Shown: positions 24,537-35,809 of the stretch, piece by piece | Layout of the letters: each line of letters begins with the position of its first letter | How positions within the stretch are numbered: position 1 is the first letter of the stretch | NCBI GenBank assembly: GCA_945898275.1 | Contig: CAMDHZ010000004.1 | Coordinates: 102,331-166,330, forward strand | Length of the DNA: 64,000 nt | Direction: 5' to 3' | Source of the DNA: Chitinophaga pinensis | GTDB lineage: Bacteria > Bacteroidota > Bacteroidia > UKL13-3 | Program-made: the position numbers and the translations under genes | The notes under the pieces: model-generated | What the model was told of the DNA's origin: nothing | Seen by the model: only the letters and a program-made list of their open reading frames with translations | Databases searched by the model: none

Positions 24537-25986
24537 AAAAGAAATTTTCAGCAATAGCTAGTTTGCGCATCATATGCCTTTTTTTCCAATGATGTCTACC
24601 ATTTCTATTTAATATTTCTTTGAGCGACTTTAGCACTTTAACGGTATTTTCTCCTTTGTTAATCATCACACATTCTGCCATCGAAGCATGCGCGGCATCT
24701 GTAATTTCTGCTCTAGTTGGAATGCCAGATTTATTTAAGTTCTCTAATACTTGGGTGGCCCAAATCACAGGCACATGAGCAGCTTCGCATATCCATAAAA
24801 TTTCATCCTGAATTTCGCTTAAACGTTCAAAGCCAATTTCTACCGCCAAGTCGCCACGAGCAATCATAACACCAGGAGTGCCATATTCCATTGCAGTTAG
24901 CAATAATTCTGGTAATTGATTCACTGCTGATTGGGTTTCAATTTTTAAGACAACTGGAAAATTGGGTTTGCCAAGTTCTTGTAGTTTGCTATACAAATAA
25001 TGAATGTCTTCGCTACGTTGCACAAACGAATATCCCAACATATCTGCCTGCTCAAGGATAAAAGGCAAACAGGCTTCGTCAAAAGCTGTAAGGCTGTTTT
25101 CATGCAAAACAGTATCGGGGAAGTTTACTCCTTTATCAGATTTTATGACATCCTTGCGAGATGAGTTTCTAACAATCATAATCCGAAGCATTTTATCCTG
25201 CTTTTCTTTAACTACCGCTTCTATAATACCATCATCAAAAAGTAGGGTTGAACCAAGTTTTATTTGTGACACAAAATTTTCAATGGTTAAGCCAATTACT
25301 TTTTCTTTGGTTTTAAACTTTGCATCTTTCTCTGCTAGCCACAATAGTTCTCCTTCGTTTATGGCAATTTTTCCTTCCTTTTTACCCTTACCAAGAATTA
25401 CAGTTCTAATTTTTGGGCCAGGTAAATCCATATAAATTTTACATGGTTTATTGTTGAGTTGGCCTGCAACCTGAGTAGTTTGAATCATTTTCAACCAATC
25501 TTCCTGATTATCATGGGCACAATTTATTCTAGCAATAGACATCCCATGGTGAATGAGTTTGTTTACCAAATCTAAATTCTGAGCAAAATCCTTGTCATAA
25601 GTAACCATGATCTGTGGTATAAACTTATTAATGGGTTCGCCAAAAAGTTCAATACTGTTTTTAGAAAGGGTAGGAAGCGTTTTATCTTTATGGGTAACTA
25701 AAGTTGGGTTACCATTTAGCCATGATAAAACTTTTTGAAGTGAGTCAATAAAATTTCCTTCCGAACTTGCAAGAGAAGATAAGCCATTTGAGTGCAGCTC
25801 ATCTTGTATGGCACGTAAATCATGTTTACGTGCAGCTAGGTATTGCAATAAGTTAAGCGCCGATTTCTGATTTGTTTTGCTAATTTTTTTTAACTGTGAG
25901 GCATATTGTTTTTTGATTGCATTAAGCTCGTTAAGCAAAGCATTTAAGGTTTGAACCAACTCTGTTTCGGAAGTTTGATTTTTCAT
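24520..25986 (-). CDS. pyk: Pyruvate kinase, divergent form
   Basis: 488 residues. The barrel motifs of pyruvate kinase are present: IARINCAHDNQEDW, IYMDLPGPKIRT, VVLKIETQSAVNQLPELL, MIARGDLAVEIG, and VIWATQVLENL followed by GIPTRAEITDAAHA. It differs from the classic enzyme: about 110 residues of helical extension at the N-terminus, and the chain stops soon after the barrel, so the C-terminal regulatory domain is missing. It may be a non-allosteric paralogue; another copy elsewhere is possible. It ends in the convergent overlap with the radical SAM gene. Confidence 0.83.
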   Translation of the reverse strand: MKNQTSETELVQTLNALLNELNAIKKQYASQLKKISKTNQKSALNLLQYLAARKHDLRAIQDELHSNGLSSLASSEGNFIDSLQKVLSWLNGNPTLVTHKDKTLPTLSKNSIELFGEPINKFIPQIMVTYDKDFAQNLDLVNKLIHHGMSIARINCAHDNQEDWLKMIQTTQVAGQLNNKPCKIYMDLPGPKIRTVILGKGKKEGKIAINEGELLWLAEKDAKFKTKEKVIGLTIENFVSQIKLGSTLLFDDGIIEAVVKEKQDKMLRIMIVRNSSRKDVIKSDKGVNFPDTVLHENSLTAFDEACLPFILEQADMLGYSFVQRSEDIHYLYSKLQELGKPNFPVVLKIETQSAVNQLPELLLTAMEYGTPGVMIARGDLAVEIGFERLSEIQDEILWICEAAHVPVIWATQVLENLNKSGIPTRAEITDAAHASMAECVMINKGENTVKVLKSLKEILNRNGRHHWKKRHMMRKLAIAENFFSTPNE

Positions 25987-26139
25987 ATGTCAAATGAAGA
26001 AAATATATGTTAGAAATATGTTAAATAATTAATAACCTATAATGTGGATTGTATTTAAAAAATATAAGAAATAAAGCCCACAAGCACTAACTTGCGCCCC
26101 CAAACCAATCAGCTATTTTGGTTTATTAAAGCAGAAGTT

Positions 26140-26664
26140 ATGACACCAAAAGAAAAAATAATTAAAAAACCTGCACATTCTCGCACCATTATGAATGAAA
26201 TGGTATTGCCTAATGATACAAATACCCTTCATAATCTTATGGGTGGGCGCTTGTTGCATTGGATGGATATTGCAGCTGCCATAGCTGCCCAAAAACATGC
26301 TGGTAAAACAGTAGTAACCGCCTCTGTGGATAGCGTGAGTTTTGGCAAATCTATCAAATTAGGCGATGTAGTTACCTTGCAAGCCGAAGTTTCCCGCGCC
26401 TTTAACACCTCAATGGAAGTTTACATTAAAGTATGGGCAGAAAATATTCCTACAGGCGAAAGTTTCTTAAGCAACGAAGCCTATTATACTTTTGTGGCCT
26501 TGGATAGAAATGGCAGCTCTGTAAATTGCCCAGGATTGGAACCAGAAACCGAAGAAGAAACAAAGAGATTCGAAGGCGCCCTTCGCAGAAGGCAGTTAAG
26601 GTTAATTCTGGCAGGAAAAATGAAACCAGATGAGGCAACCGAATTAAAAGCATTATTCACCTAG
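26140..26664 (+). CDS. Acyl-CoA thioesterase, hotdog fold
   Basis: 174 residues from the ATG at 26140; 16 upstream codons without typical start context were dropped. The motif TNTLHNLMGGRLLHWMDIAA, then AIAAQKHAG and TASVDSVSFGKSI identify the YciA/BACH-like acyl-CoA thioesterases, which hydrolyse acyl-CoA to free acid and CoA in the cytoplasm. A C-terminal extension (about 130-174) with RRRQLRLILAGKM is seen in Bacteroidota members. Confidence 0.9.
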   Translation: MTPKEKIIKKPAHSRTIMNEMVLPNDTNTLHNLMGGRLLHWMDIAAAIAAQKHAGKTVVTASVDSVSFGKSIKLGDVVTLQAEVSRAFNTSMEVYIKVWAENIPTGESFLSNEAYYTFVALDRNGSSVNCPGLEPETEEETKRFEGALRRRQLRLILAGKMKPDEATELKALFT

Positions 26665-26697
26665 TTTAAAGTCCATAGACGATAGACTTTTTTTAAA
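26665..26697 (+). terminator. Weak rho-independent terminator
   Basis: AAAGTC (26668-26673) can pair with GACTTT (26685-26690), followed by a T run to about 26694. The stem is short. It would end the thioesterase transcript before atpD. Confidence 0.45.
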
Positions 26698-26705
26698 ATC
26701 TTTTA

Positions 26706-28272
<1,567 letters not shown>

Positions 28273-28289
28273 TTTTAAACCAACTAACT

Positions 28290-28520
28290 ATGCATATAGA
28301 TATTATTACAGCAGATCAAACCTTGTTTAGCGGAGAGGCAGATGCTGTTACATTGCCAGGTAGCAAAGGACAGTTTCAGGTTTTAAATAACCATGCTGCA
28401 CTTATCTCTAGTTTAGATAAAGGTAAAGTGATCCTTAAAACCAAAGAAGGCAAGCAAAGCTTCGAGGTAAATGGTGGAATTGTAGAAATACTCAACAATA
28501 AAATTGTAGTATTAGCTTAG
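28290..28520 (+). CDS. atpC: ATP synthase F1 subunit epsilon
   Basis: 76 residues, shorter than the roughly 130-residue E. coli subunit: only the N-terminal beta-sandwich is present (LFSGEADAVTLPGSKGQFQV, NNHAALISSL), and the C-terminal inhibitory helices are absent, as is usual in this phylum. A copy of the GGTTCAAACC element begins on the last base of its stop codon. Confidence 0.95.
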   Translation: MHIDIITADQTLFSGEADAVTLPGSKGQFQVLNNHAALISSLDKGKVILKTKEGKQSFEVNGGIVEILNNKIVVLA

Positions 28521-28541
28521 GTTCAAACCGATAAATAATTG

Positions 28542-28578
28542 AAAAGGGTGTGCTTTATTAAAGCATACCCTTTTTTTT
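28542..28578 (+). terminator. Rho-independent terminator after atpC
   Basis: AAAAGGGTGTGCTTT pairs with AAAGCATACCCTTTT around a short loop (one G-T pair), followed by eight T. It ends the atpDC transcript. Confidence 0.9.
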
Positions 28579-28667
28579 CGTCCTCATTCTTTTCCATTGA
28601 ATCATTTTACGTGCCTTTGGTGTAAGTAATTCAGGTCTTTTATATCCAATCTGCTACCTTTACCCTA

Positions 28668-29699
28668 ATGAACAAGAATACTCTTTATTGGTTGTGTCAG
28701 ATTGGTGGCTGGCTATTGTTTGTAATGCTTGAGTTTATTGGGTATGGGAATATATATGGGTACAATGGATTATTGGTTTTAAATGTTGCCATTAATTATT
28801 TAGCAGGAATTCTTTTGACCCATTTTTACAGGGTTTTTATCATTAAAATGGAGTGGATTAAAAGGCCAATGGCCCAATTAATTCCTAGGGCAATTCTTGG
28901 GGTAGTTATCATTTCTACTTTACTCACTGTAATCAATATTTATTTAGATAGGTTAACTGTTCCTTTATTGCAACAATTTCCAATAGATTGGATTTTAATC
29001 ATCAATTACCTCTTTAATTGGAGCAAATACATCTTACTCTGGGCCTTGGTGTATCATTTGTTTCAATATTGGGAAAGGTCCTTGGAAATTGAAAAGGAGC
29101 GTTATCAACTAGAAGCTATTCTCAAAGAAAATCAGTACCAAAACCTAAAAACCCAACTCAATCCGCATTTTCTGTTTAACTCCCTCAATAGCATTAGAAC
29201 TTTAATTGATTTGAACCCAAACCAATCGAAGGAAGCTGTTACACGACTCTCTAGTTTATTGCGTAGTTCTTTGCAAATGAGTAAGCTTAAAACAGTTAGC
29301 CTTAAGCAAGAAATTGACACAGTAAAAGATTATTTAGCCATAGAGAAAATCCGTTTTGAAGAGCGACTTACCTGCACCATGGAAATTCCTGATGCTGCGG
29401 CAATGCAAGTTCAAGTGCCACCAATGATGTTACAAACCTTAGTGGAGAATGCCGTGAAACACGGAATTTCAAAAAGTAAGTTGGGCGGAAATATTTATTT
29501 TGAAGCCCTTATCAAGGGTGGATTTTTGCATATAGAAATCATCAATACGGGTCGGTTTGAACCAAGCGAAGCCCATCAAGGAGTTGGATTGGAAAATACG
29601 AAAAAGCGACTTGAAATTTTGTATGATAACAAAGCAAGTTTTAGCATTTACAATGGTCAAGAGAATACGGTAATCACAAAAATAGAAATACCCATATGA
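28668..29699 (+). CDS. LytS-type sensor histidine kinase
   Basis: 343 residues. Four transmembrane helices (about 8-30, 36-58, 72-95, 110-132) are followed by a short coiled coil and the His_kinase domain with LKTQLNPHFLFNSLNSIRTL (phosphorylated His in the NPHFLFN motif) and the ATP-binding segment LVENAVKHGI plus GVGLENTKKRLEILY. It overlaps the response regulator gene by 4 bases (ATGA), so the two form one unit. The signal it senses is unknown. Confidence 0.93.
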   Translation: MNKNTLYWLCQIGGWLLFVMLEFIGYGNIYGYNGLLVLNVAINYLAGILLTHFYRVFIIKMEWIKRPMAQLIPRAILGVVIISTLLTVINIYLDRLTVPLLQQFPIDWILIINYLFNWSKYILLWALVYHLFQYWERSLEIEKERYQLEAILKENQYQNLKTQLNPHFLFNSLNSIRTLIDLNPNQSKEAVTRLSSLLRSSLQMSKLKTVSLKQEIDTVKDYLAIEKIRFEERLTCTMEIPDAAAMQVQVPPMMLQTLVENAVKHGISKSKLGGNIYFEALIKGGFLHIEIINTGRFEPSEAHQGVGLENTKKRLEILYDNKASFSIYNGQENTVITKIEIPI

Positions 29700-30415
29700 T
29701 ACAAACTTTAATTGTTGACGACGAGAAATTAGCAAGGGAAGGTTTAAAAGCTTTACTTAAAGAATTTCCTGAAATTCAAATTATTGCAGAGGCAGCTAAT
29801 GTAGATGAAGCCTTAGAAATAATTGATAAGCAAAAGCCTCAATTGGTTTTTTTAGATGTTCAAATGCCTGAGAAAACTGGTTTTGATATGTTAGAAGAAT
29901 TAATTGAAACACCGGCTATTATCTTTACAACGGCTTATGATGAGTATGCCTTAAAAGCCTTTGAGGTTAATGCCTTGGATTATTTGTTAAAGCCTGTAGA
30001 GAAAGACCGACTTGGAGAATCTATTCAGAAAGCAAAACGTCAAATAGAAGAATCTCAGCAAAACAAAGGAAAGCAAAGGTTATCTGCCCAAGAAAAAGTA
30101 TTTATAAGAGATGGAGATAAATGTTGGTACATTAAATTGGAAGACATTAGACTCATAGAATCTGCTGGGAATTATGCCAAAATTCATTTTGATAAATACC
30201 AGCCACTTATTCATAGAACCCTTAATTCACTAGACGAAAGACTGAGTGAGAAATTGTTTTTTAGGGCCAACAGACAGCAGATTATCAACCTCAATTGCAT
30301 TGAAAGAATAGAACCTTTCTTTAACTCAGGCTTTTTGTTTTACATGAAGGACGGCAGCAAAGTAGAAGTAAGCAGACGCCAAGCCGTGAAGTTTAAGGAA
30401 TTAATGAGTTTATAA
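29696..30415 (+). CDS. LytTR-family response regulator
   Basis: 239 residues. The receiver domain (about 1-118) has the acidic pocket IVDDEKLAREG, phosphoacceptor Asp in VFLDVQMPEKTG and the Lys in YLLKPVEKDR. The LytTR DNA-binding domain (about 135-239) has FIRDGDKCWYIKLEDIRLIE and RANRQQIINL. It is the cognate partner of the kinase immediately upstream. Targets are not visible. Confidence 0.95.
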   Translation: MIQTLIVDDEKLAREGLKALLKEFPEIQIIAEAANVDEALEIIDKQKPQLVFLDVQMPEKTGFDMLEELIETPAIIFTTAYDEYALKAFEVNALDYLLKPVEKDRLGESIQKAKRQIEESQQNKGKQRLSAQEKVFIRDGDKCWYIKLEDIRLIESAGNYAKIHFDKYQPLIHRTLNSLDERLSEKLFFRANRQQIINLNCIERIEPFFNSGFLFYMKDGSKVEVSRRQAVKFKELMSL

Positions 30416-30417
30416 AC

Positions 30418-31821
30418 CTATTGGTAGAAAAGTGCTTTTTCTATTTCTGGAAACACTTTCTGAAGCAAAGGCGTAAGGGTGTTTTTGAAAGCGTCTTCTC
30501 CAGCTTTTTCTTTGGTGGTTTGAAATCCTTTAATACCTGTTAAGTTTTCGTGTAAAAGTTCATCTCCATTTTTTGGATTCTTGATGATGAGTTCAAAATC
30601 GAGTAAGGATTGCATCATGTTGCCCCAAATAATGCCTAGGTCTTTTGTGCTAGCTTCAAGTGATAAAATGTAATCTGCTTGGTTTGGATTATTTGTAAAC
30701 AAGCAGCCATTTTCGGCTAGTTTCTTTTTTAATGCAGGTTCTAAAATTGGGTAGGCAAGTGGAATTGAATGGTTCGTTTCTTTGCTTACAAAATAAATTC
30801 TTAAAGGCTCAACCTTAATATTTACGGTGGCAGTAGGGGTTTCTAAATTGAGTAAAAGTGTTTTTGCACTGTTGTTTAAGCTATCTGTTAGGATTAATTT
30901 TTCTAAATCGGGCCTCAAAATCACCAACTGATTGGGTTCACGCGACAGGGTTCGGTTCAAACCGAAAACCACCACACCTTCTGAGTTGGAAGCTGCCTTT
31001 GGATTGCCTTGTAATTTTTTTGCATTGTCTGCAGCAAGCATGGGTAAACTGCTTAACGTTGCAAGTGTAGAATCTTTACTTTTAATATAAACTAATGCAG
31101 AAAGTGCGGTTGTGAAAGGTTTACCAGCGCTTGCCTCTAAAGAAGTTGGGTTTGCTTTGATAGCAATTAAAAAAAGTTGCGACTGCAATTGAGAGATTAT
31201 CTCGTTAACCAAATAGGTTTGTTTGCCTTTGTATTCTCCAGAGATGGCTTCATTTAAAAAAGGCTGCAACCTGCTTATGGCTTTAACACGAAGTTTAAAG
31301 ATAGAAACGAAATTTTCATTCAGGTTTAAGTCATCGGCTTTTTCCATGAGCTCTATGGCTTGTGAAGCCGCCAAGCGCATTTTCCTTCTTTTTTGCGCCT
31401 CATATTCTTCTTTGCTCAGGGTATAATAAATCCAGTATTCATTTTTATTTTCCCAACTGTCTACAATGGTAAAGCCTTCTAAAAACTCCTGCGCATTGAG
31501 GCGGGTATCTGAAAAAAATTGCTGGTTAAACTGCGTATTGTTTTGGTATTGTGAGAGAATGCTATTGGTAGAAATGGTTACTTTAATTTCACCAGCAAGG
31601 TCTTGCAAGGCTTCTTTTTTGGCCATTTGTAAGTAATCGGCAGGGTTAATTATTTTACTCGCCCTGCCGATTCCTACATAATTGAAACTATTTACTGGCC
31701 TTTGGTCTACCCAATTTGGCCGTTTGTTACTTTGAAGATTGGCGCTACTTTTTACCACTGTTTGCTGGCTTTTACAAGCAAACAATAGAAGAGAGGCAAA
31801 AATCAAAGTAAGTTGTTTCAT
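30418..31821 (-). CDS. LPP20-family lipoprotein
   Basis: 467 residues. A lipoprotein signal peptide (LLLFAC, Cys at about 16) is followed by an LPP20-type domain (about 33-150, NKRPNWVDQRPVNSFNYVGI then GRASK, KEALQDLAGEIKVTI). The rest (about 150-467) is a novel-looking periplasmic region of unknown fold. It is downstream of, and co-oriented with, another LPP20-like gene. LPP20 proteins are small outer-membrane lipoproteins of unknown exact role. Confidence 0.75.
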   Translation of the reverse strand: MKQLTLIFASLLLFACKSQQTVVKSSANLQSNKRPNWVDQRPVNSFNYVGIGRASKIINPADYLQMAKKEALQDLAGEIKVTISTNSILSQYQNNTQFNQQFFSDTRLNAQEFLEGFTIVDSWENKNEYWIYYTLSKEEYEAQKRRKMRLAASQAIELMEKADDLNLNENFVSIFKLRVKAISRLQPFLNEAISGEYKGKQTYLVNEIISQLQSQLFLIAIKANPTSLEASAGKPFTTALSALVYIKSKDSTLATLSSLPMLAADNAKKLQGNPKAASNSEGVVVFGLNRTLSREPNQLVILRPDLEKLILTDSLNNSAKTLLLNLETPTATVNIKVEPLRIYFVSKETNHSIPLAYPILEPALKKKLAENGCLFTNNPNQADYILSLEASTKDLGIIWGNMMQSLLDFELIIKNPKNGDELLHENLTGIKGFQTTKEKAGEDAFKNTLTPLLQKVFPEIEKALFYQ

Positions 31822-31840
31822 GGTAAGTTATATTTGTTAT

Positions 31841-31880
31841 CCGCCAATTGCTAGGAGCCAGAAGCTAGTTGCCAGAAGCC
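31841..31880. repeat. Short tandem GCCAGAAG repeat
   Basis: CTAGGAGCCAGAAG and CTAGTTGCCAGAAG stand next to each other between two lipoprotein genes. Such short low-complexity intergenic repeats recur in this window at 32600-32635 and 40128-40190. Confidence 0.5.
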
Positions 31881-31882
31881 TT

Positions 31883-32482
31883 CTAATAGCCTCTTTCTTT
31901 GGCTAACTTTTCCATTTCGGCATTGAAGATTTCTTCGAACTTTTTCTTGTCGTAATCTTGTTCGATTTTCTTGTTGTTGCTAATCACTTTATCAATGCCA
32001 CTTAGAATGTCCATTTTATTGGCTTCTATGGCCACCCAAAAAGTGTAGGTGTTATTGGTTTCTTTGAACAAGCGTTCGCCAATAATTTTAACATCTACCA
32101 ATTGTTGGTTAGTTACTTCACGCGCCATTTCTTCAAATTTATTATTGAATTCTTGCTCAGTGCCAATAGTACGTTGAAGGGTGTATTGTTCGGTTACTTT
32201 TTTAATGGTAGTTTGGATCAAACCAGCCATTTCGCTTTTTGCATTTTGAAGAGCAATTTTCTTTGCGGTGGGTTGGTCTGGACTGTTACCACTGCTTTTA
32301 GCGCGGAAATTCTCTTTGTCGCTGTAGTATTCTTTGCTTGAAAATGGAACTGAAATTTCTTTTGCTCCAGTAGTTTGTTCGATAGGTGTTGCAGCTTTTT
32401 TAGATTTGCATGAGGTCATTGCCAAAGCAATAACGGCAACGATGATTCCTGAACGTATCAGGCCTTTAAAACTTGGTTTCAT
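31883..32482 (-). CDS. LPP20-like lipoprotein, 199 residues
   Basis: Signal peptide with lipobox MTSC (Cys at about 25). A single LPP20-like domain follows (about 55-185), with PTAKKIALQNAKSEMAGLIQ and YTFWVAIEANKM. It is the first gene of a two-gene unit with the longer LPP20 lipoprotein. Both probably sit in the periplasmic face of the outer membrane. Its own function is unknown. Confidence 0.7.
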   Translation of the reverse strand: MKPSFKGLIRSGIIVAVIALAMTSCKSKKAATPIEQTTGAKEISVPFSSKEYYSDKENFRAKSSGNSPDQPTAKKIALQNAKSEMAGLIQTTIKKVTEQYTLQRTIGTEQEFNNKFEEMAREVTNQQLVDVKIIGERLFKETNNTYTFWVAIEANKMDILSGIDKVISNNKKIEQDYDKKKFEEIFNAEMEKLAKERGY

Positions 32483-32551
32483 AATTAAATATATTTAGGT
32501 AAAAATAACAATATTGGCAGTATTTCAAAACCTGTGCCAAAAGATAGAAAT

Positions 32552-32586
32552 AAAAAAAGCCCCGAATAATTCGAGGCTTTTTTGAA
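32552..32586 (-). terminator. Rho-independent terminator of gap
   Basis: AAAAAAGCCCCGAAT pairs with ATTCGAGGCTTTTTT with one mismatch. On the minus strand it is followed by a T run and lies just after the gap stop codon. Confidence 0.85.
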
Positions 32587-32599
32587 TTGGTATTTAACA

Positions 32600-32635
32600 A
32601 TTAGCCAATCGCTAATAGCCAACCGCCAACAGCTT
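32600..32635. repeat. AGCCAA-rich intergenic repeat
   Basis: TTAGCCAATCGC, TAATAGCCAACCGCC and AACAGC follow each other between gap and its terminator. Low-complexity; no function seen. Confidence 0.45.
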
Positions 32636-32636
32636 T

Positions 32637-33653
<1,017 letters not shown>

Positions 33654-33662
33654 TTAATTTGT

Positions 33663-33692
33663 CAAAGATAAGGGATATAAAAGAAAAACAAA
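33663..33692 (-). promoter_or_regulatory. Promoter of gap
   Basis: On the minus strand TTTG (33689-33692) and TATCTTTG (33663-33670) are 18 bases apart, a full match to the Bacteroidota consensus. The start codon of gap is 28 bases downstream. This segment is duplicated at 35547-35577. Confidence 0.75.
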
Positions 33693-33699
33693 TGTTTGC
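33668..33699. repeat. 32-bp direct repeat, copy 1 (gap promoter)
   Basis: The 32 bases beginning ATAAGGGATATAAAAG and ending AAATGTTTGC are identical to 35553-35584. The copy carries most of the gap promoter. Confidence 0.9.
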
Positions 33700-33827
33700 A
33701 ATTTTACCTGTTTTTAAAATTGTAAATATCAATTAACTAGTTTATTATAACAAATGAAGTTGAGTTTGAAAAATAACAGTGACTTTATAAGCAACTAAAA
33801 CGCCAATTTACCAAGGCCATATAAGCT

Positions 33828-35441
33828 TTAGTTTTTAATAAACTTAAATTGATGGATGCTATTATTTAAAGCAAAAGTAAGTAGGTATAGCCCCGAATTT
33901 AGATGCGTTAAATGGTTGAGTTGTAAATTGCTTCCATTTACAAATACCTCATGCGTGTAAACAACTTTGCCCAACAAATTCGTAATTATTACAGTGGTAT
34001 TTTCATTGAAGTTGTTTAATAAATCAATGTTAATCTGGTCGCTTACTGGATTGGGGAAAAAGTTAAATTGTGGTTTATGATTTACCGCGTCTAACCCGGT
34101 CGCTTTTTCCTGAAAAACCCTTATATAATCAATATCCATTGCGCTTTGGGTAAAGTTAGCCGCAATATTTGGTTGTATGGCAATATTTAGAATTAAATAT
34201 TGCGGTTCATTAAATGGCCAGGTTGAGCTATTATATACCGATGGTTTATAGGTATAATGCGTTATTCCATCTACCGCAAATTCCATTTTCTCGGGGCCCC
34301 ATTCCAAGGTATAAATGTGAAACTCTGAAGAAGCAGTTGTTACTACTCTTCCCCCTTTGTTGATGGTATTTCCTGAACTTGATGGGGTGTGCATGGCACT
34401 TTGAACAAAATTCTGATTATCTCCCCAGTGTTCCATAATATCTATTTCGCCACACGCAGGCCAATTTTTAGTTCCAAATCCTTGGTTCGACCAATAGGCC
34501 CCAGGTTCATTTATGTTTTGGCCAAGCGTCCAAATGGCAGGCCATGTTCCTACGCCGGTAGGTAGTTTTGCTTTTATTTCAACTCTTCCAAAAGTAAAGG
34601 CAAATTTGGAGTTGAGCCTGGCTGAAGTGTAATTTTTCGTTTTTCCCTGGTCGGTAAAGGTTTCTTTTTTTGCTACAATTTTTAATATTCCTTCAGAAAC
34701 TGATGAGTTAGATAAGCGGTTGGTATAGTGCTGAATCTCTCCGTTATACCAACTTTCCCCATTTGGAAGTTGGGTTTGCCTGAACCATTTGCCTGAATCC
34801 AGGTCCCCATTCGTATTAAATTCATCTGACCAAACCAAATGATCGTATTTGCTAATTGGTACGCTATCGTTTGAATAAAAGTAAAAATTATCTATATAGG
34901 CAATTACCCTGTTGCTGTTATTTTCACCATTTATCTGCAGCAATACCCTGTTAAAATCTTGTCTTTTGGTGGGAGGTAATGAGTTTGGATCTAGATTGAT
35001 ATAATTATCCTTTGCAAAGTTAAAACTTACCCATTGCCATTTATCCAATATGAGCGGTTTTATTATTTCGCATTGGGTAGACCAGGGTTCTGCTAGATTT
35101 TTATCTTGTAGTTTTAAAGAAATTTGATTATTGCTACTGCCTGTTATCGAACTAGAGGGGACATAAATTAATAAGGTAAAAGTGCTTGAATCTATTAATG
35201 TAAAATTTTTAGTAACATCAAACCTGGCATTGGCAAATTGTCCCCCATTATCGTTGTACTGCATTACTTTATTGCTTCCATTTACACTATCCTTAAAAGG
35301 ATTATTAAAGCTTGTATCTAACCCGCAGTTGTCTCCAAACCAATTCTTAATATTGCCATTCCCGTCAAAATCGTCATAAATGCTTTGTGCGTTTCCAATG
35401 GTTGAACCAATTAAAACTAAAAGGCTTAGTATATATTTCAT
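33828..35441 (-). CDS. Secreted GH16-family beta-glucanase-like protein with T9SS signal
   Basis: 537 residues. Signal peptide (1-18), an N-terminal beta-sandwich of carbohydrate-binding type (about 20-195), a glycoside hydrolase 16 domain (about 205-450), and a type A T9SS sorting domain (from NFFPNPVSDQINID, about 460-537). The catalytic motif is intact as EIDIMEHWG at about residue 335 (two Glu around the Asp), the site of retaining beta-1,3- or beta-1,3/1,4-glucanases. It is likely surface-released and acts on laminarin-like or agar-like polysaccharide; which one cannot be told. Confidence 0.93.
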   Translation of the reverse strand: MKYILSLLVLIGSTIGNAQSIYDDFDGNGNIKNWFGDNCGLDTSFNNPFKDSVNGSNKVMQYNDNGGQFANARFDVTKNFTLIDSSTFTLLIYVPSSSITGSSNNQISLKLQDKNLAEPWSTQCEIIKPLILDKWQWVSFNFAKDNYINLDPNSLPPTKRQDFNRVLLQINGENNSNRVIAYIDNFYFYSNDSVPISKYDHLVWSDEFNTNGDLDSGKWFRQTQLPNGESWYNGEIQHYTNRLSNSSVSEGILKIVAKKETFTDQGKTKNYTSARLNSKFAFTFGRVEIKAKLPTGVGTWPAIWTLGQNINEPGAYWSNQGFGTKNWPACGEIDIMEHWGDNQNFVQSAMHTPSSSGNTINKGGRVVTTASSEFHIYTLEWGPEKMEFAVDGITHYTYKPSVYNSSTWPFNEPQYLILNIAIQPNIAANFTQSAMDIDYIRVFQEKATGLDAVNHKPQFNFFPNPVSDQINIDLLNNFNENTTVIITNLLGKVVYTHEVFVNGSNLQLNHLTHLNSGLYLLTFALNNSIHQFKFIKN

Positions 35442-35552
35442 TTTTTCTATAAGTCGGTTTACAAAAATCAGAAGTTTAACAAAGACGGAAGACTATTGAA
35501 TTGAAAGAAAATTAAAATTGAATGGTCAGGTTAAAAAAATAATTTGCTAAAT

Positions 35553-35584
35553 ATAAGGGATATAAAAGAAAAACAAATGTTTGC
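35553..35584. repeat. 32-bp direct repeat, copy 2
   Basis: Identical to 33668-33699. In this copy the -7 element reads TATATTTA on the minus strand, one base off consensus, and it stands about 105 bases before the GH16 start codon. Confidence 0.9.
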
Positions 35585-35704
35585 TAATGTTTCGGTTTGA
35601 ACCGAGGGGAAAAAGGAGATTGTAAATGGATTTTATGCTAGCATGGAGAATAATATTCTGGTTTGCATCTTTTTTATGAAACTAATTATACCTAACATAC
35701 AAAA

Positions 35705-35746
35705 ATAAAAGAAGCTGTTTTCATTTTAGAAAACAGCTTCTTTTTA
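35705..35746 (-). terminator. Rho-independent terminator of the LruC gene
   Basis: AAAGAAGCTGTTTT (35708-35721) pairs perfectly with AAAACAGCTTCTTT (35730-35743) around an 8-base loop, with a T-rich tract on the minus strand. Confidence 0.9.
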
Positions 35747-35809
35747 GAAAGAGTTAATAATTATTTGACTCTAGAATTGAAGTGTACTTTGTTATTTCTA
35801 AACATTTAC

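Larger units (their letters stand above)
35442..35809. other. Gap holding repeat copy, motif site and terminator
   Basis: 368 bases. It contains a copy of the gap-promoter repeat (35553-35584), a GGTTTGAACC site (35594-35603) and a strong terminator (35705-35746). No gene is seen. Confidence 0.7.

Noticed and set aside
26007..26040. Further 11-bp-phased operator near TGTTAGAAATA / TGTTAAATAAT
   Set aside because: Only two units match, and the region is AT-rich, so chance is likely. The array is much weaker than those at 3811 and 6911.
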